From NCBI RefSeq assembly GCF_000430745.1, contig NZ_KE387234.1, positions 1 to 44,587 on the forward strand: a stretch of 44,587 bases of DNA, in the 5' to 3' direction. A model generated the notes under the pieces. That model worked only from the letters and a program-made list of their open reading frames with translations. It did not search any database and was not told where the DNA came from. Source of the DNA: Fictibacillus gelatini DSM 15865 (lineage in GTDB: Bacteria > Bacillota > Bacilli > Bacillales > Fictibacillaceae). The position numbers were made by a program, and so were the translations under genes. How positions within the stretch are numbered: position 1 is the stretch's first letter; every line of letters begins with the position of its first letter. Shown piece by piece: positions 8,379 through 17,388 of this stretch.

Positions 8379-9419
8379 TTACGCTTTCGTTTTTACAAGC
8401 CCTTTCTCTTCTTCGTATCCATTCAAATTTTGGCTTTGCCAGCGCCATGCATCGCGTAGCATTTCTTCCAGATCTCGTTCAGCTACCCAGCCGAGCTTTT
8501 CTCTTGCCTTCATTGGATCCGCATAGCTTACAGCAATATCCCCCGGTCTCCGTTCCACCATTTCATACGGGATATTCTTGCCAGACACTTTTTCAAAGGT
8601 GTGAACGACCTCAAGCACGCTGTAGCCTCTTCCTGTCCCAAGGTTATACGCATCGACACCAGTTGTCGTCAAGATGTGATCAAGCGCCTTTAAGTGGCCT
8701 AATGCGAGATCGACAACATGAATGTAGTCCCTTACCCCAGTTCCGTCCGGCGTCGGGTAATCATTGCCGAATACATTCAATTTCGCAAGCTTGCCAACAG
8801 CCACCTGTGTAATGTACGGTGTCAAGTTATTCGGAATGCCGTTCGGGTCTTCCCCAATCAGCCCGCTTTCATGAGCACCAACCGGATTAAAGTAACGCAA
8901 GAGAGCAATGCTCCAGTCGTTGTCCGATATGTAAAGATCCCGGAAAATCTCTTCAAGCATCAACTTCGTCCGTCCATACGGGTTCGTGGCCCCGAGCGGG
9001 CTGTCTTCTGTTAGCGGCACAGACTTCGCCAGACCGTACACCGTAGCCGATGAACTGAAGACCATCTTCTTCACGCCAAACTCCTGCATGACGTCACAAA
9101 GCGTCAACGTGCCGGTAATGTTGTTATGGTAATAGCGAAGCGGAACTGTGACGGATTCACCAACCGCCTTCAGCCCGGCAAAATGGACCACTGCTTCAAT
9201 ATCATTATCGGCAAAAACAGCAGCAAGCCCTTCCCGGTCAAGAAGATCTACTTCATAAAACTTCAGGTCTTTGCCGGTAATCTGCTTGACACGATGTAAT
9301 GCCTCGGGCTTGCTGTTAGAGAGATTATCAACAACAACAACCTCAAACCCTGCATTTAATAATTCTACGCATGTGTGACTTCCTATGTATCCGGCTCCGC
9401 CGGTGACGAGTATTGCCAT
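8379..9419 (-). CDS. galE: UDP-glucose 4-epimerase
   Basis: 346 residues of the extended SDR family. The NAD site is [10 protein letters not shown] (G7-G13), the catalytic residues are SSSATVYG (Ser about 124) and Y148-x3-K152 in [19 protein letters not shown] and GTGRGYSV further support GalE over other sugar epimerases. It supplies UDP-galactose. Usual GalE length is about 330-340; the tail [12 protein letters not shown] is slightly extended. CAAATTTGGAGGAATCAAC precedes the ATG, a good ribosome site. It is the last strong GC-rich gene before the AT-rich polysaccharide block. Confidence 0.95.
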   Translation of the reverse strand: MAILVTGGAGYIGSHTCVELLNAGFEVVVVDNLSNSKPEALHRVKQITGKDLKFYEVDLLDREGLAAVFADNDIEAVVHFAGLKAVGESVTVPLRYYHNNITGTLTLCDVMQEFGVKKMVFSSSATVYGLAKSVPLTEDSPLGATNPYGRTKLMLEEIFRDLYISDNDWSIALLRYFNPVGAHESGLIGEDPNGIPNNLTPYITQVAVGKLAKLNVFGNDYPTPDGTGVRDYIHVVDLALGHLKALDHILTTTGVDAYNLGTGRGYSVLEVVHTFEKVSGKNIPYEMVERRPGDIAVSYADPMKAREKLGWVAERDLEEMLRDAWRWQSQNLNGYEEEKGLVKTKA

Positions 9420-9478
9420 GTTGATTCCTCCAAATTTATAATAGTGAAAAGCAATTTAAAAATTACCAAAAATTACAC

Positions 9479-9507
9479 TTGGATTATATTATAACTCATG
9501 ATATTAT
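9479..9507 (+). promoter_or_regulatory. Sigma-A promoter for the 24-residue membrane peptide
   Basis: TTGGAT (9479-9484), a 17-base spacer, and TATTAT (9502-9507) give a well-spaced sigma-A promoter. It points at the small frame starting at 9553 with its strong ribosome site; no other plus-strand gene is nearby. Confidence 0.5.
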
Positions 9508-9552
9508 GCTCATATGTTTTTGAAATCTACCTCTTACAAGGAGGAGATTACA

Positions 9553-9627
9553 ATGAACAATGATATATTTTATACATTATTTTTTGCAATGTTTATTATT
9601 GTAGTTCTAATTATTGTGTTTCAATAG
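9553..9627 (+). CDS. 24-residue hydrophobic membrane peptide
   Basis: ATG at 9553 follows AAGGAGGAGATTACA, a near-perfect ribosome site with ideal spacing. The frame codes for a short polar start (MNNDIFYT) and then a single membrane helix (LFFAMFIIVVLIIVF), ending in Gln and TAG. A matching promoter lies 46 bases upstream. Spore-formers carry many such single-helix peptides, including type I toxins and regulators of membrane complexes. Nothing in the sequence says which kind this is. It is the only plus-strand gene between 6 and 36 kb. Confidence 0.6.
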   Translation: MNNDIFYTLFFAMFIIVVLIIVFQ

Positions 9628-9724
9628 TTAGTAATAGTAACAATTTATTTTCCAAAAAATACAATATTATCTTAATTAAGGGATTATTACTTCAAAAACC
9701 AATATTTTAGGTAGAGATTCAAAA

Positions 9725-9763
9725 ACTGTTTTTTAAAGGGATTGTATCCCTTTAAAAAACAGT
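9725..9763. terminator. 39-bp perfect palindrome, likely end of the polysaccharide operon
   Basis: ACTGTTTTTTAAAGGGAT, a TGT loop, then the exact reverse complement: an 18-bp perfect stem. On the minus strand it is followed by TTTTTG, so it can terminate the long operon that ends with the gene at 10009. On the plus strand it lies about 100 bases after the 24-residue peptide. The rest of 9628-10008 is AT-rich and shows no gene. Confidence 0.55.
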
Positions 9764-10008
9764 ATAAGTAAATTAAATAAAAATTTTTTTATTAAAACAA
9801 TACTTTTGAACTCTTTTCTTTTTTCCTGTTGCCCTTCCCTTAGTTGTTTCTAGTACAACCTAGACAACTGATAACTTTAGCATCTAAACCTAGGTTTATT
9901 AAAAAAATTCTCCAAAAGAACGCAAAATTATATATGTTGATTAACTGCTATACAGTAATTCATTAAGTTAACTTAAATAATCCCTGTGGTAAATTAAACT
10001 ATTCCTTA

Positions 10009-11034
10009 TTATTTTACATAATACTCGCAGTACCAATCCGCAAACTTCTGCAATCCTTCTTCAATCGAAGTCTTAGGTTTAAATCCTACGGCTTCCTGCA
10101 AGCGATCGGTTGATGCGTAAGTAGCCGGTACATCTCCAGGTTTGATCGGTTCAAAGATTTTTTCAAATACTACTTCTTTCCCAAGAGCATTACTTAAGGC
10201 TTTTTCTAAGGTTTCAATAAAGACCATTAGTTTCTCCGGACTGTTATTTCCGATGTTATAGACAGTATGTGGGACTGAATCGGCTAAAGGAGGCTTCCCT
10301 ATAAGACGCTCAATTCCCTCCACAATATCATCGATATATGTAAAATCGCGATACAGGTCATTTTCAAAATCGCCGTTGTTAAAAATCTTAATCGGTTCCC
10401 CGGCAAAATATTTATCGGCAAATCCAAAGTAAGCCATGTCAGGCCGTCCCATTGGACCATAGACCGTAAAAAACCGAAGTCCGGTCGCTGGTATTTTATA
10501 AAGATGGCTGTATGTATAAGCCATCAATTCATTTGATTTCTTGGTTGATGCATAAAGTGACACCGGATGATCTACAAAATCAGTCTCTTCAAATGGAACT
10601 TTTTTATTCGCTCCATAAACAGAACTTGATGACGCATAGACGAGATGTTCAACAGGATGGTGCCTGCATGCTTCAAGAATATTGTAGAAACCAATTATAT
10701 TACTTTGAATGTAAACATCTGGATTCTCAATTGAGTATCTAACCCCGGCCTGCGCTGCCAGATTGACCACAACATTAGGCTTGTACTGTTCGAAGACTTT
10801 TGTGATTGTTGGCTTATCTGAAATATCACCTTTAATGAAGGTAAAGTTTGAATAGGGCTTAAGTTTTTCTAAACGGGCATATTTTAGATTGACGTCATAG
10901 TAGTCATTTATATTATCAATACCTATTACGTTGCAACCTTGTTCTAGTAGTTTTCTAGATAAGAAAAACCCAATAAAACCGGCTGCTCCAGTGATCAGAT
11001 ATGTCTTTTTAGGATCCAACGGTTTGTAATTCAA
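10009..11034 (-). CDS. UDP-glucuronate 4-epimerase (CapI/WbnF type)
   Basis: 341 residues of the extended SDR family. TGAAGFIG (G16, G19, G22) binds NAD; SSSSVYG (135-141) and Y161-x3-K165 are catalytic. NLAAQAGVRYSIENPDVYIQ and LRFFTVYGPMGRPDMAYFGF are characteristic of the UDP-GlcA to UDP-GalA epimerases. It starts with TTG at 11034: AAAGGAGTC lies about 10 bases upstream inside the ugd 3' end, and the next ATG would delete the NAD site. It overlaps ugd by 26 bases, so the product of Ugd is passed to this enzyme from the same transcript. Last gene of the operon. Confidence 0.9.
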   Translation of the reverse strand: MNYKPLDPKKTYLITGAAGFIGFFLSRKLLEQGCNVIGIDNINDYYDVNLKYARLEKLKPYSNFTFIKGDISDKPTITKVFEQYKPNVVVNLAAQAGVRYSIENPDVYIQSNIIGFYNILEACRHHPVEHLVYASSSSVYGANKKVPFEETDFVDHPVSLYASTKKSNELMAYTYSHLYKIPATGLRFFTVYGPMGRPDMAYFGFADKYFAGEPIKIFNNGDFENDLYRDFTYIDDIVEGIERLIGKPPLADSVPHTVYNIGNNSPEKLMVFIETLEKALSNALGKEVVFEKIFEPIKPGDVPATYASTDRLQEAVGFKPKTSIEEGLQKFADWYCEYYVK

Positions 11035-12385
11035 GATTTTTCGACTCCTTTAGCCCTTCTCTAACTACAGGTTTTCTCCCAATTGAGTGATATTCAACCC
11101 CAGCTTCTTGCATTTCATGAACACTGTAAATGTTTCTTCCATCATATACTAATGGTGTTCTCATCAACTTCTTATACGTTTCAGGCGAGACTGCCTTTAC
11201 CTCTCCCCATTCTGTAAAGATGAAGCAGACATTTGCCCGCTCTAAAGCTTCCTCAATACTCGAAACATAGGTTATACTTCCGTTGCCATTTTTACCTTCA
11301 GGATACAATCTGGCAAAGTTCTCTTTACCAACAGGGTCATACGCAAAGATATCAGCGCCTTGCTCTAATAATAAAGGAACATTTTCTAACGATGGTGCCT
11401 CTCTTAAGTCATCCGTTCCAGGCTTAAACGTTAATCCTAGTATAGCTACCTTTAAACCATTGAAGGTAATCAGACGTTGCCTTGCTTTTTTATAAAGCAT
11501 TGTCTTTTGTTTTTTGTTTACATCGATTGCAGCTTTGACCGTTTTTAATTCATAACCATGCTGTCTTGCAAGATACTCCAATGCTTTTGTATCTTTAGGG
11601 AAGCATGAACCTCCAAAACCGATCCCTGCATTTAAAAACTTGCTTCCGATACGGTCATCAAAACTCATCCCTTTAGCAACATCCTGAATATCCGCTCCGA
11701 CCAGCTCACAAAGATTCGCAATATCGTTCATATACGATATTTTAAGGGCCAGGAAATCATTCGAGGCATACTTAATCATCTCCGCGGATCTTCTATTCAC
11801 CGAAACGATTGGTAAATGAAACGGCTCATAAATCTTCATCAACATTTCTTCTGCCCATTTGCTTTCCGTACCGATAATTATCCGTTGGGCATGCAATGTA
11901 TCATGTACGGCAGAACCCTGGGCTAAAAATTCCGGGTTCGAAGCCACTTCTACTTTTACATCATTGACTAAAAAGTCTTGAATAAACTGCTCTACTTTAT
12001 CATTCGTTCCTACTGGGACCGTCGATTTTACAACAACAAGACAATCCTTTTCTACGCTTTCGGCGATTTGCCTTGCAACGGTTGCAATGTAGGAAAGATT
12101 AGCAGATCCATCTGGTTGTTCTGGAGTTCCTACACCTATGAAAATTGCATCGGCATCCTTGTAAGCCGATTTATAGTCAGTTGTATAATCAATTCTTCCT
12201 GCTGAATAATTCTTCTGCATTAACCCTTCCAAATCAGTCTCATATATGGGAGACACTCCAGATTTCATTAAATTTACTTTAGTTTCATCAATATCAACAC
12301 AGGTTACTTGATGACCCACTTCGGCAAAACATACACCAGCCACTAGGCCGACATAGCCTGTTCCTGCTACTGCTATTTTTAACAT
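11009..12385 (-). CDS. ugd: UDP-glucose 6-dehydrogenase
   Basis: 458 residues. It oxidises UDP-glucose to UDP-glucuronate with two NAD. N-terminal Rossmann AGTGYVGLV (7-15), the conserved STVPVGT (121-127), the catalytic GFGGSCFPKD with C261, and the C-terminal domain ILGLTFKPGTDDLREAPS are all present. The C-terminus (about residues 430-458) runs past the usual family end and holds the overlap with the next gene. AAAGGAAAGGAGGGTTTTAAC gives a strong ribosome site. It sits 30 bases after rfbB. Confidence 0.95.
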   Translation of the reverse strand: MLKIAVAGTGYVGLVAGVCFAEVGHQVTCVDIDETKVNLMKSGVSPIYETDLEGLMQKNYSAGRIDYTTDYKSAYKDADAIFIGVGTPEQPDGSANLSYIATVARQIAESVEKDCLVVVKSTVPVGTNDKVEQFIQDFLVNDVKVEVASNPEFLAQGSAVHDTLHAQRIIIGTESKWAEEMLMKIYEPFHLPIVSVNRRSAEMIKYASNDFLALKISYMNDIANLCELVGADIQDVAKGMSFDDRIGSKFLNAGIGFGGSCFPKDTKALEYLARQHGYELKTVKAAIDVNKKQKTMLYKKARQRLITFNGLKVAILGLTFKPGTDDLREAPSLENVPLLLEQGADIFAYDPVGKENFARLYPEGKNGNGSITYVSSIEEALERANVCFIFTEWGEVKAVSPETYKKLMRTPLVYDGRNIYSVHEMQEAGVEYHSIGRKPVVREGLKESKNLELQTVGS

Positions 12386-12415
12386 GTTAAAACCCTCCTT
12401 TCCTTTAAATGCAAG

Positions 12416-13432
12416 TTATATACTATACTGTTTTTCAAAATATTTTTGATACTTCCCACTAATAACTTGCTCCCACCATTCTTTGTTATCAAGATACCAT
12501 TGAATAGTTTGAGCAATTCCCGTTTCAAATGTATATTTTGGTTTCCAACCAAGTTTCTCCAATTTAGTAGGATCAATCGCATAACGTTTATCGTGCCCAA
12601 GGCGATCTGCTACAAATTCTATTAACTCTTCTGATTTTCCTAATACATTAATTATTGTTTTCACAACTTCTAAATTGGTTCGTTCATTATGCCCGCCAAC
12701 ATTATATACCTCTCCAATTACACCCTCATGCATAACTAAATCAATTGCAGCACAATGGTCAAAAACATGTAACCAATCACGAATGTTTTTTCCATCTCCA
12801 TATATAGGAACCTTTTGTTCATTTAATACACGGGAAATTGTTAATGGGATTAACTTTTCAGGAAAATGATACGGTCCATAATTATTGGAACAACGAGTAA
12901 TATTAACAGGTAAACCGTATGTTTCATGATAGGCGCGAACTAATAAATCTGAAGAAGCCTTACTTGCACTGTACGGGCTATTGGGCTGTAATGGAGTTTC
13001 TTCTGTAAAAAATGTTGTTGGATCAAAATCAAGTTCTCCATAGACTTCATCTGTGGATACATGGATAAATTTGGTAATACCTGTTAGTTTAGCAGCATCC
13101 AATAAAACTTGTGTTCCAAGTACATTCGTTCGTACAAATACTCCCGGGTCCGTAATCGAGCGGTCAACATGACTTTCTGCCGCAAAATGAACAACATAAT
13201 CAAACTTTTCTTTTTCAAATAGAGCAAGAATTGTTTCACGATCTGCGATATCTGCTCTTATAAAAAAGTAATTTTTCTTGTCTTCTATTTCTTTATGTTT
13301 CGTTAAATCACCTGCATACGTTAGTAAATCTAAGTTATAAATATCATACTCAAGATACTTATTCACCATATATTGAACAAAGTTACCGCCAATAAACCCA
13401 GCTCCACCGGTAATCAATATTTTTTTTCTCAT
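12416..13432 (-). CDS. rfbB: dTDP-glucose 4,6-dehydratase
   Basis: 338 residues. Second step of dTDP-L-rhamnose synthesis. NAD site TGGAGFIGGNF (8-18); catalytic triad region STDEVYG with T127-D128-E129; Y154-SAS-K158; HFAAESHVDRSI and NNYGPYHFPEKLIPL are RmlB signatures that separate it from other SDR enzymes. The ATG overlaps the stop of rfbD (ATGA-type, 4 bases). Operon order rfbA-C-D-B is the usual one in Firmicutes. Confidence 0.95.
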   Translation of the reverse strand: MRKKILITGGAGFIGGNFVQYMVNKYLEYDIYNLDLLTYAGDLTKHKEIEDKKNYFFIRADIADRETILALFEKEKFDYVVHFAAESHVDRSITDPGVFVRTNVLGTQVLLDAAKLTGITKFIHVSTDEVYGELDFDPTTFFTEETPLQPNSPYSASKASSDLLVRAYHETYGLPVNITRCSNNYGPYHFPEKLIPLTISRVLNEQKVPIYGDGKNIRDWLHVFDHCAAIDLVMHEGVIGEVYNVGGHNERTNLEVVKTIINVLGKSEELIEFVADRLGHDKRYAIDPTKLEKLGWKPKYTFETGIAQTIQWYLDNKEWWEQVISGKYQKYFEKQYSI

Positions 13433-14283
13433 TCTTTCACCTCTTTAAGCTCTCTTAAATAACGTTTTACTGCATCTTGCCATTTTGGTAATGGACTAAA
13501 CCCATTCTCTATTAATTTTTGCTGGGACATACGGGAATTCTTTGGACGTACTGCACGAGTTGGATATTCTTCCGTATTTATCGTATTTACTTTTATACGT
13601 TTACCCGATTGTTGAAAAATTTCTTTTGCAAACTCTGCCCAACTACAAAATCCTTCATTGGAAACGTGATAGATTCCATACTTACTAGTTTGGATCATAT
13701 TCAATAATAATTTGGATAAATCATGAGTGTATGTTGGTGAGCCAAATTGATCTCCTACTATGTTTAGTTCGTTTCGTGTTTCTGCCAATCGAAGCATTGT
13801 TTTAACAAAGTTATTTCCATTTATACCGAATACCCAGGATATACGTACAATGAACCAATCTGTCAAAAGCGATTCTACGATTTTTTCCCCTTCATATTTT
13901 GTTAGTCCGTAATACCCTATTGGGTTAGGTGTATTCGCCTCCGTAAAAGGAATGTCCCCTTTTCCATCAAAAACATAATCCGTACTAATATACATAAACT
14001 TAGCATTTATCTTCTTTGCAGCTTTAGCTAAATAACTTGTACCATCCACATTTACTTTCCAGCAGTTTTCTTTATCATCTTCCGCTTTATCAACAGCAGT
14101 GTATGCTGCACAATGGATAATAGCATTTGGTTTTATTTCGTTAACATAATCATTAACAGCTTTTTCATCTTTAACATCTAAATCTCGGGAACCAACTCCA
14201 ATCATATCTAATCCCCGATCTAAACCTTCTTTTACAACATCAAAACCGAGTTGCCCTGTATAACCTGTTACTAAGATTTTCAT
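13429..14283 (-). CDS. rfbD: dTDP-4-dehydrorhamnose reductase
   Basis: 284 residues. Last step to dTDP-L-rhamnose, NAD(P)H-dependent. GYTGQLG (7-13) is the cofactor loop; HCAAYTAVDKAED, STDYVFDG and YYGLTKYEGE (Tyr/Lys pair) are typical of RmlD; GDQFGSPTYTHDLS follows. Its ATG lies directly after the rfbC stop with no gap, and its stop overlaps the rfbB start. Confidence 0.95.
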   Translation of the reverse strand: MKILVTGYTGQLGFDVVKEGLDRGLDMIGVGSRDLDVKDEKAVNDYVNEIKPNAIIHCAAYTAVDKAEDDKENCWKVNVDGTSYLAKAAKKINAKFMYISTDYVFDGKGDIPFTEANTPNPIGYYGLTKYEGEKIVESLLTDWFIVRISWVFGINGNNFVKTMLRLAETRNELNIVGDQFGSPTYTHDLSKLLLNMIQTSKYGIYHVSNEGFCSWAEFAKEIFQQSGKRIKVNTINTEEYPTRAVRPKNSRMSQQKLIENGFSPLPKWQDAVKRYLRELKEVKE

Positions 14284-14847
14284 TTATCTTTCCCCATATA
14301 TAAAATTATTCTCTGCATTTTCTAAAAGAGGAGTTTTTTTATCTTTTTCGGATAATACAGGTGTAATTTGAATTGGCCATTCTATCCCAATAGCGGGATC
14401 GTTCCAAATAATTCCTCGATCATATTCAGGAGCATATAACTCATCCACTTTATATTGAACTTCTACATCATCAGTTAATGTCATAAAACCATGGGCAAAC
14501 CCTTTAGGGATTAATAATTGCTTTTTATTTTCCGCACTTAATTCAATTCCAAACCATTTTCCATAGGTAGGACTACCTTTTCGAATATCAACAGCTACAT
14601 CAAAAATTTTACCACGTGTACAACGAATAAGTTTGGATTGAGCTTTCGGATTTAATTGATAATGCAAGCCACGTAATGTTCCCTTTGTTTCAGAAAAAGA
14701 TTGATTATCCTGAACAAAAGTTAATTCAATTCCCGCATTTTTAAACTTTACTTCACTATATGTTTCCATGAACCAACCACGGTGGTCACCAAATACAACC
14801 GGTTCAATTATAACTACACCTTCTAATTCAGTCTTTGTCACTTTCAT
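14284..14847 (-). CDS. rfbC: dTDP-4-dehydrorhamnose 3,5-epimerase
   Basis: 187 residues from the chosen ATG at 14847; an in-frame start at 14892 would add 15 residues without family similarity and overlap rfbA. RmlC features: FGDHRGWFMETY, TLRGLHYQL with the catalytic base H62, GFAHGF (H119) and QYK with Y132. Cupin fold, acts as a dimer. GTGGGAA lies before the ATG, a modest ribosome site, consistent with coupling to rfbA 19 bases upstream. Confidence 0.93.
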   Translation of the reverse strand: MKVTKTELEGVVIIEPVVFGDHRGWFMETYSEVKFKNAGIELTFVQDNQSFSETKGTLRGLHYQLNPKAQSKLIRCTRGKIFDVAVDIRKGSPTYGKWFGIELSAENKKQLLIPKGFAHGFMTLTDDVEVQYKVDELYAPEYDRGIIWNDPAIGIEWPIQITPVLSEKDKKTPLLENAENNFIYGER

Positions 14848-14866
14848 GCTATTCCCACTTTCTCGT

Positions 14867-15745
14867 TTAATACTGAATTTCTCCGTTTGCAACTTTCATT
14901 AAGTATTGCCCATAGCCAGTTTTGTCGAGCCTTTCTCCGCAATTCCATAATTCTTCTTTTGTTATCCAACCGTTAATATAGGCAATTTCCTCAGGAGCAC
15001 AAATTTTTATCCCCTGATGCTCTTCAACGGTTCGAACAAAGTTTGTTGCATCAACTAAACTTTGATGGGTACCAGTATCTAACCAAGTAAACCCACGTCC
15101 GAGTAGTTCAACTTCTAATTCTCCAAGGTTTAAGTAGGCTTCATTAACTGAAGTTATTTCTAATTCCCCCCGAGCAGAAGGTTTGACATTTTTCGCTATC
15201 TCAATTACACGATTATCATAAAAATATAGACCTGTGATTGCATAATTAGACTTTGGAATTTTTGGTTTCTCTTCAACACTTAACACTGTTCCATTTTTAT
15301 CAAACTCAACAACGCCAAAACGTTCTGGGTCTTGAACATGGTAGCCGAATACTGTCGCACCACGTTCTTTATTTGCAGCACGTTGTAATATTTTTCTCAA
15401 ACCACTACCGTAATAAATATTATCTCCTAAAATCATTGCAACGGAATCATCACCAATAAACTCTTCACCTAAAATAAAAGCCTGGGCTAACCCATCGGGA
15501 CTTGGTTGGACTTTATATTGTAGTGATATTCCGAATTGTGACCCATCACCTAATAGATTTTTGAATCTAGGTGTATCGTCTGGTGTTGAAATAATTAATA
15601 TCTCAAATATTCCCGCTAACATTAATGTTGATAATGGATAATAAATCATTGGTTTGTCATAAATAGGTAGTAATTGTTTGCTGGTTACCATTGTTAAAGG
15701 GTATAATCGTGTACCACTTCCTCCAGCTAAAATAATTCCTTTCAT
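14867..15745 (-). CDS. rfbA: Glucose-1-phosphate thymidylyltransferase
   Basis: 292 residues, standard RmlA length. Makes dTDP-glucose from glucose-1-phosphate and d[14 protein letters not shown] (8-18) is the nucleotide loop; [48 protein letters not shown] and [14 protein letters not shown] are diagnostic. An AAAGGGAT ribosome site precedes the ATG. It is the first gene of the rfbACDB block and has 650 bases of AT-rich DNA upstream, where a TATAAT at 15766-15771 (minus strand) could serve as -10 of an internal promoter. Confidence 0.95.
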   Translation of the reverse strand: MKGIILAGGSGTRLYPLTMVTSKQLLPIYDKPMIYYPLSTLMLAGIFEILIISTPDDTPRFKNLLGDGSQFGISLQYKVQPSPDGLAQAFILGEEFIGDDSVAMILGDNIYYGSGLRKILQRAANKERGATVFGYHVQDPERFGVVEFDKNGTVLSVEEKPKIPKSNYAITGLYFYDNRVIEIAKNVKPSARGELEITSVNEAYLNLGELEVELLGRGFTWLDTGTHQSLVDATNFVRTVEEHQGIKICAPEEIAYINGWITKEELWNCGERLDKTGYGQYLMKVANGEIQY

Positions 15746-16395
15746 AATTAATCCCTTTCTGCCTTATTATAATTTTGTTTATTTAAACTATAACTTTAAG
15801 CGATTGCATTAACAAAATGATTTATAGTTTAGTTAAGTTGTAAAAATAATTTCAATAATGAATATTCCTTATTATAAATTTTACAAATCGGCAATATTAC
15901 CTTTTCACCTTTTTTCCAATTTATAGGTTTAATTCTTCTTACCCAAACAGAGCTATATTGTTAGTCATTCTTAAGGAGTATTTTAAAACCTACGATTTAG
16001 ACCATTTCTTCAAGTCCTATTTTTCCTACTAAATCAATTCTATAGAAATATAATAGATAATTAGTTTTTGAATTTCAGCCACTTCCAACTTATACCATAA
16101 AGTTTATGCATTAAATGTAATAACCAATTTGTATTATTCCCTTATTAATCCACTAATTTTTGAATATTATCCCAACAAAGAATAGACAAACCAAGCTGTA
16201 AGGATTGCCGCTAAATTTTTTAACATTTAAGTAAAACATCTTTTATAAGTATTTTTGATACAAACTTTTCTGCAAAAGCTCAGCTAAAATCTACAAGCAT
16301 AACAATCGATATTATAGTAATTAATTAAAAAATTAAGTAAAATATTCAGTTACACTGATATTATTTTTTTCGTAATGTCTTATCTTTTATAGTAT
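15746..16395. other. 650-bp AT-rich gap inside the polysaccharide cluster
   Basis: No gene with a ribosome site seen on either strand. Near the rfbA end there is a possible -10 (minus TATAAT, 15766-15771) with a poor -35. At the other end an inverted repeat AATATTCAGT-TAC-ACTGATATT (16341-16362), followed by a T-run on the plus strand and a looser T-rich stretch on the minus strand, could end the transcript of the beta-helix gene. The rfb block is therefore probably a separate transcription unit. Confidence 0.45.
16341..16370. terminator. Probable terminator after the beta-helix gene
   Basis: A 9-bp stem with one bulge, AATATTCAGT / ACTGATATT, loop TAC, followed by ATTTTTTT on the plus strand. 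On the minus strand the tail is TTACTTAATTTTTT. It lies 26-55 bases past the stop at 16396. Confidence 0.5.
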
Positions 16396-17322
16396 TTATA
16401 ATTGGTGACCGTTAAAGGTAATATTTGCATTTATTTTATTATTACCCAAAATATGCATATCATCTCTTATTTCTGTTTGGCTTAATATGTTTATATCTAC
16501 AGAGTTGTTTGATCCTGATAACCGGTTTAAAACTATCTGAATTCCCGAACCCCTATTATTATTTATAATAGGGTTGACAAGCAATATTTTTTCTAGGAAC
16601 TCGTTACTATTATTAGGTTCAAAATCTATTCCTGATTGAGGAGGTTTCCCGTTTGTATTTATAAGTGTGGGATTGATTATTTTTAGATTCTTTACTGAAA
16701 TAACAGACATCCCCTGCCTCCTATTATTATCACAAATAGGATTTACTATAGTTACATTTTCGCTATAGCTTCTATGTTTAGTAGATCCTATATATATTCC
16801 ATCCCCCCAGCAATTTTTTATATCAGCTCCCTCTATATAAATATTTTGAGATCCTAAAATACTAATTCCAAATCCCCATTCCCCTTCAGTCCCTTTATGT
16901 TGATATCTGTCTCCAATTATTTCCACTTCACCAATTAAAGATGCATTTTTTGTATCCTCAATCTTAATAACAGCGTAATATTCCAAATTGTTGGGTATCA
17001 CTTTCAAAATAGTCCTGTCTGAGAAATTTAGAGTGACATTATCTTTTATGACAATTGACTTTTCAGCGTCTATTAAATAAATACCTTTTGGGAAGTATAC
17101 CGTTCCACCGCCACTTTGATTAACTATATCAATAGCTTTTTGGATATTCTCCGTTGAATCTGTCTTCCCATCTCCTTTGGCTCCAAATGAAGTGACATTC
17201 ACTGAGTTTAATTGAACAGTGGATACTGTATTTTTAGGTTTATCTTTAATCCTTATTAAAAAGTATAAACACAGCACAAATATAATTATAATGCTAAGTA
17301 TACTTATTTTTTTAATTTTCAT
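16396..17322 (-). CDS. Membrane-anchored right-handed beta-helix protein (pectate-lyase-like)
   Basis: 308 residues. An N-terminal membrane helix (about 5-24, ISILSIIIIFVLCLYFLI) is followed by VTSFGAKGDGKTDSTENIQK (about 45-64), the start of the Pectate_lyase_3 / polygalacturonase-like fold, then GGGTVYFPKGIYLID and a run of Asn-rich coils (NNNRGSGIQI, NNRRQGMSV) typical of beta-helix rungs. Such proteins cut, modify or bind the polymer made by their cluster. The catalytic residues are not certain from sequence, so hydrolase versus lyase is open. 66 bases separate it from manC upstream. Confidence 0.75.
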   Translation of the reverse strand: MKIKKISILSIIIIFVLCLYFLIRIKDKPKNTVSTVQLNSVNVTSFGAKGDGKTDSTENIQKAIDIVNQSGGGTVYFPKGIYLIDAEKSIVIKDNVTLNFSDRTILKVIPNNLEYYAVIKIEDTKNASLIGEVEIIGDRYQHKGTEGEWGFGISILGSQNIYIEGADIKNCWGDGIYIGSTKHRSYSENVTIVNPICDNNRRQGMSVISVKNLKIINPTLINTNGKPPQSGIDFEPNNSNEFLEKILLVNPIINNNRGSGIQIVLNRLSGSNNSVDINILSQTEIRDDMHILGNNKINANITFNGHQL

Positions 17323-17388
17323 ATAATAAACCTTATTCCCCCTTCGGTACAGACGTATTTTTTACATGCAAATTACTCTACTTAATAT

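Noticed and set aside
12379-12600. 73-residue minus-strand frame over the rfbB 3' end
   Set aside because: It lies in a different frame from rfbB, has no family similarity and no ribosome site.
15746-15850. Riboswitch or T-box leader before rfbA
   Set aside because: No conserved leader structure or terminator/antiterminator pair could be recognised; only a possible -10 was seen.
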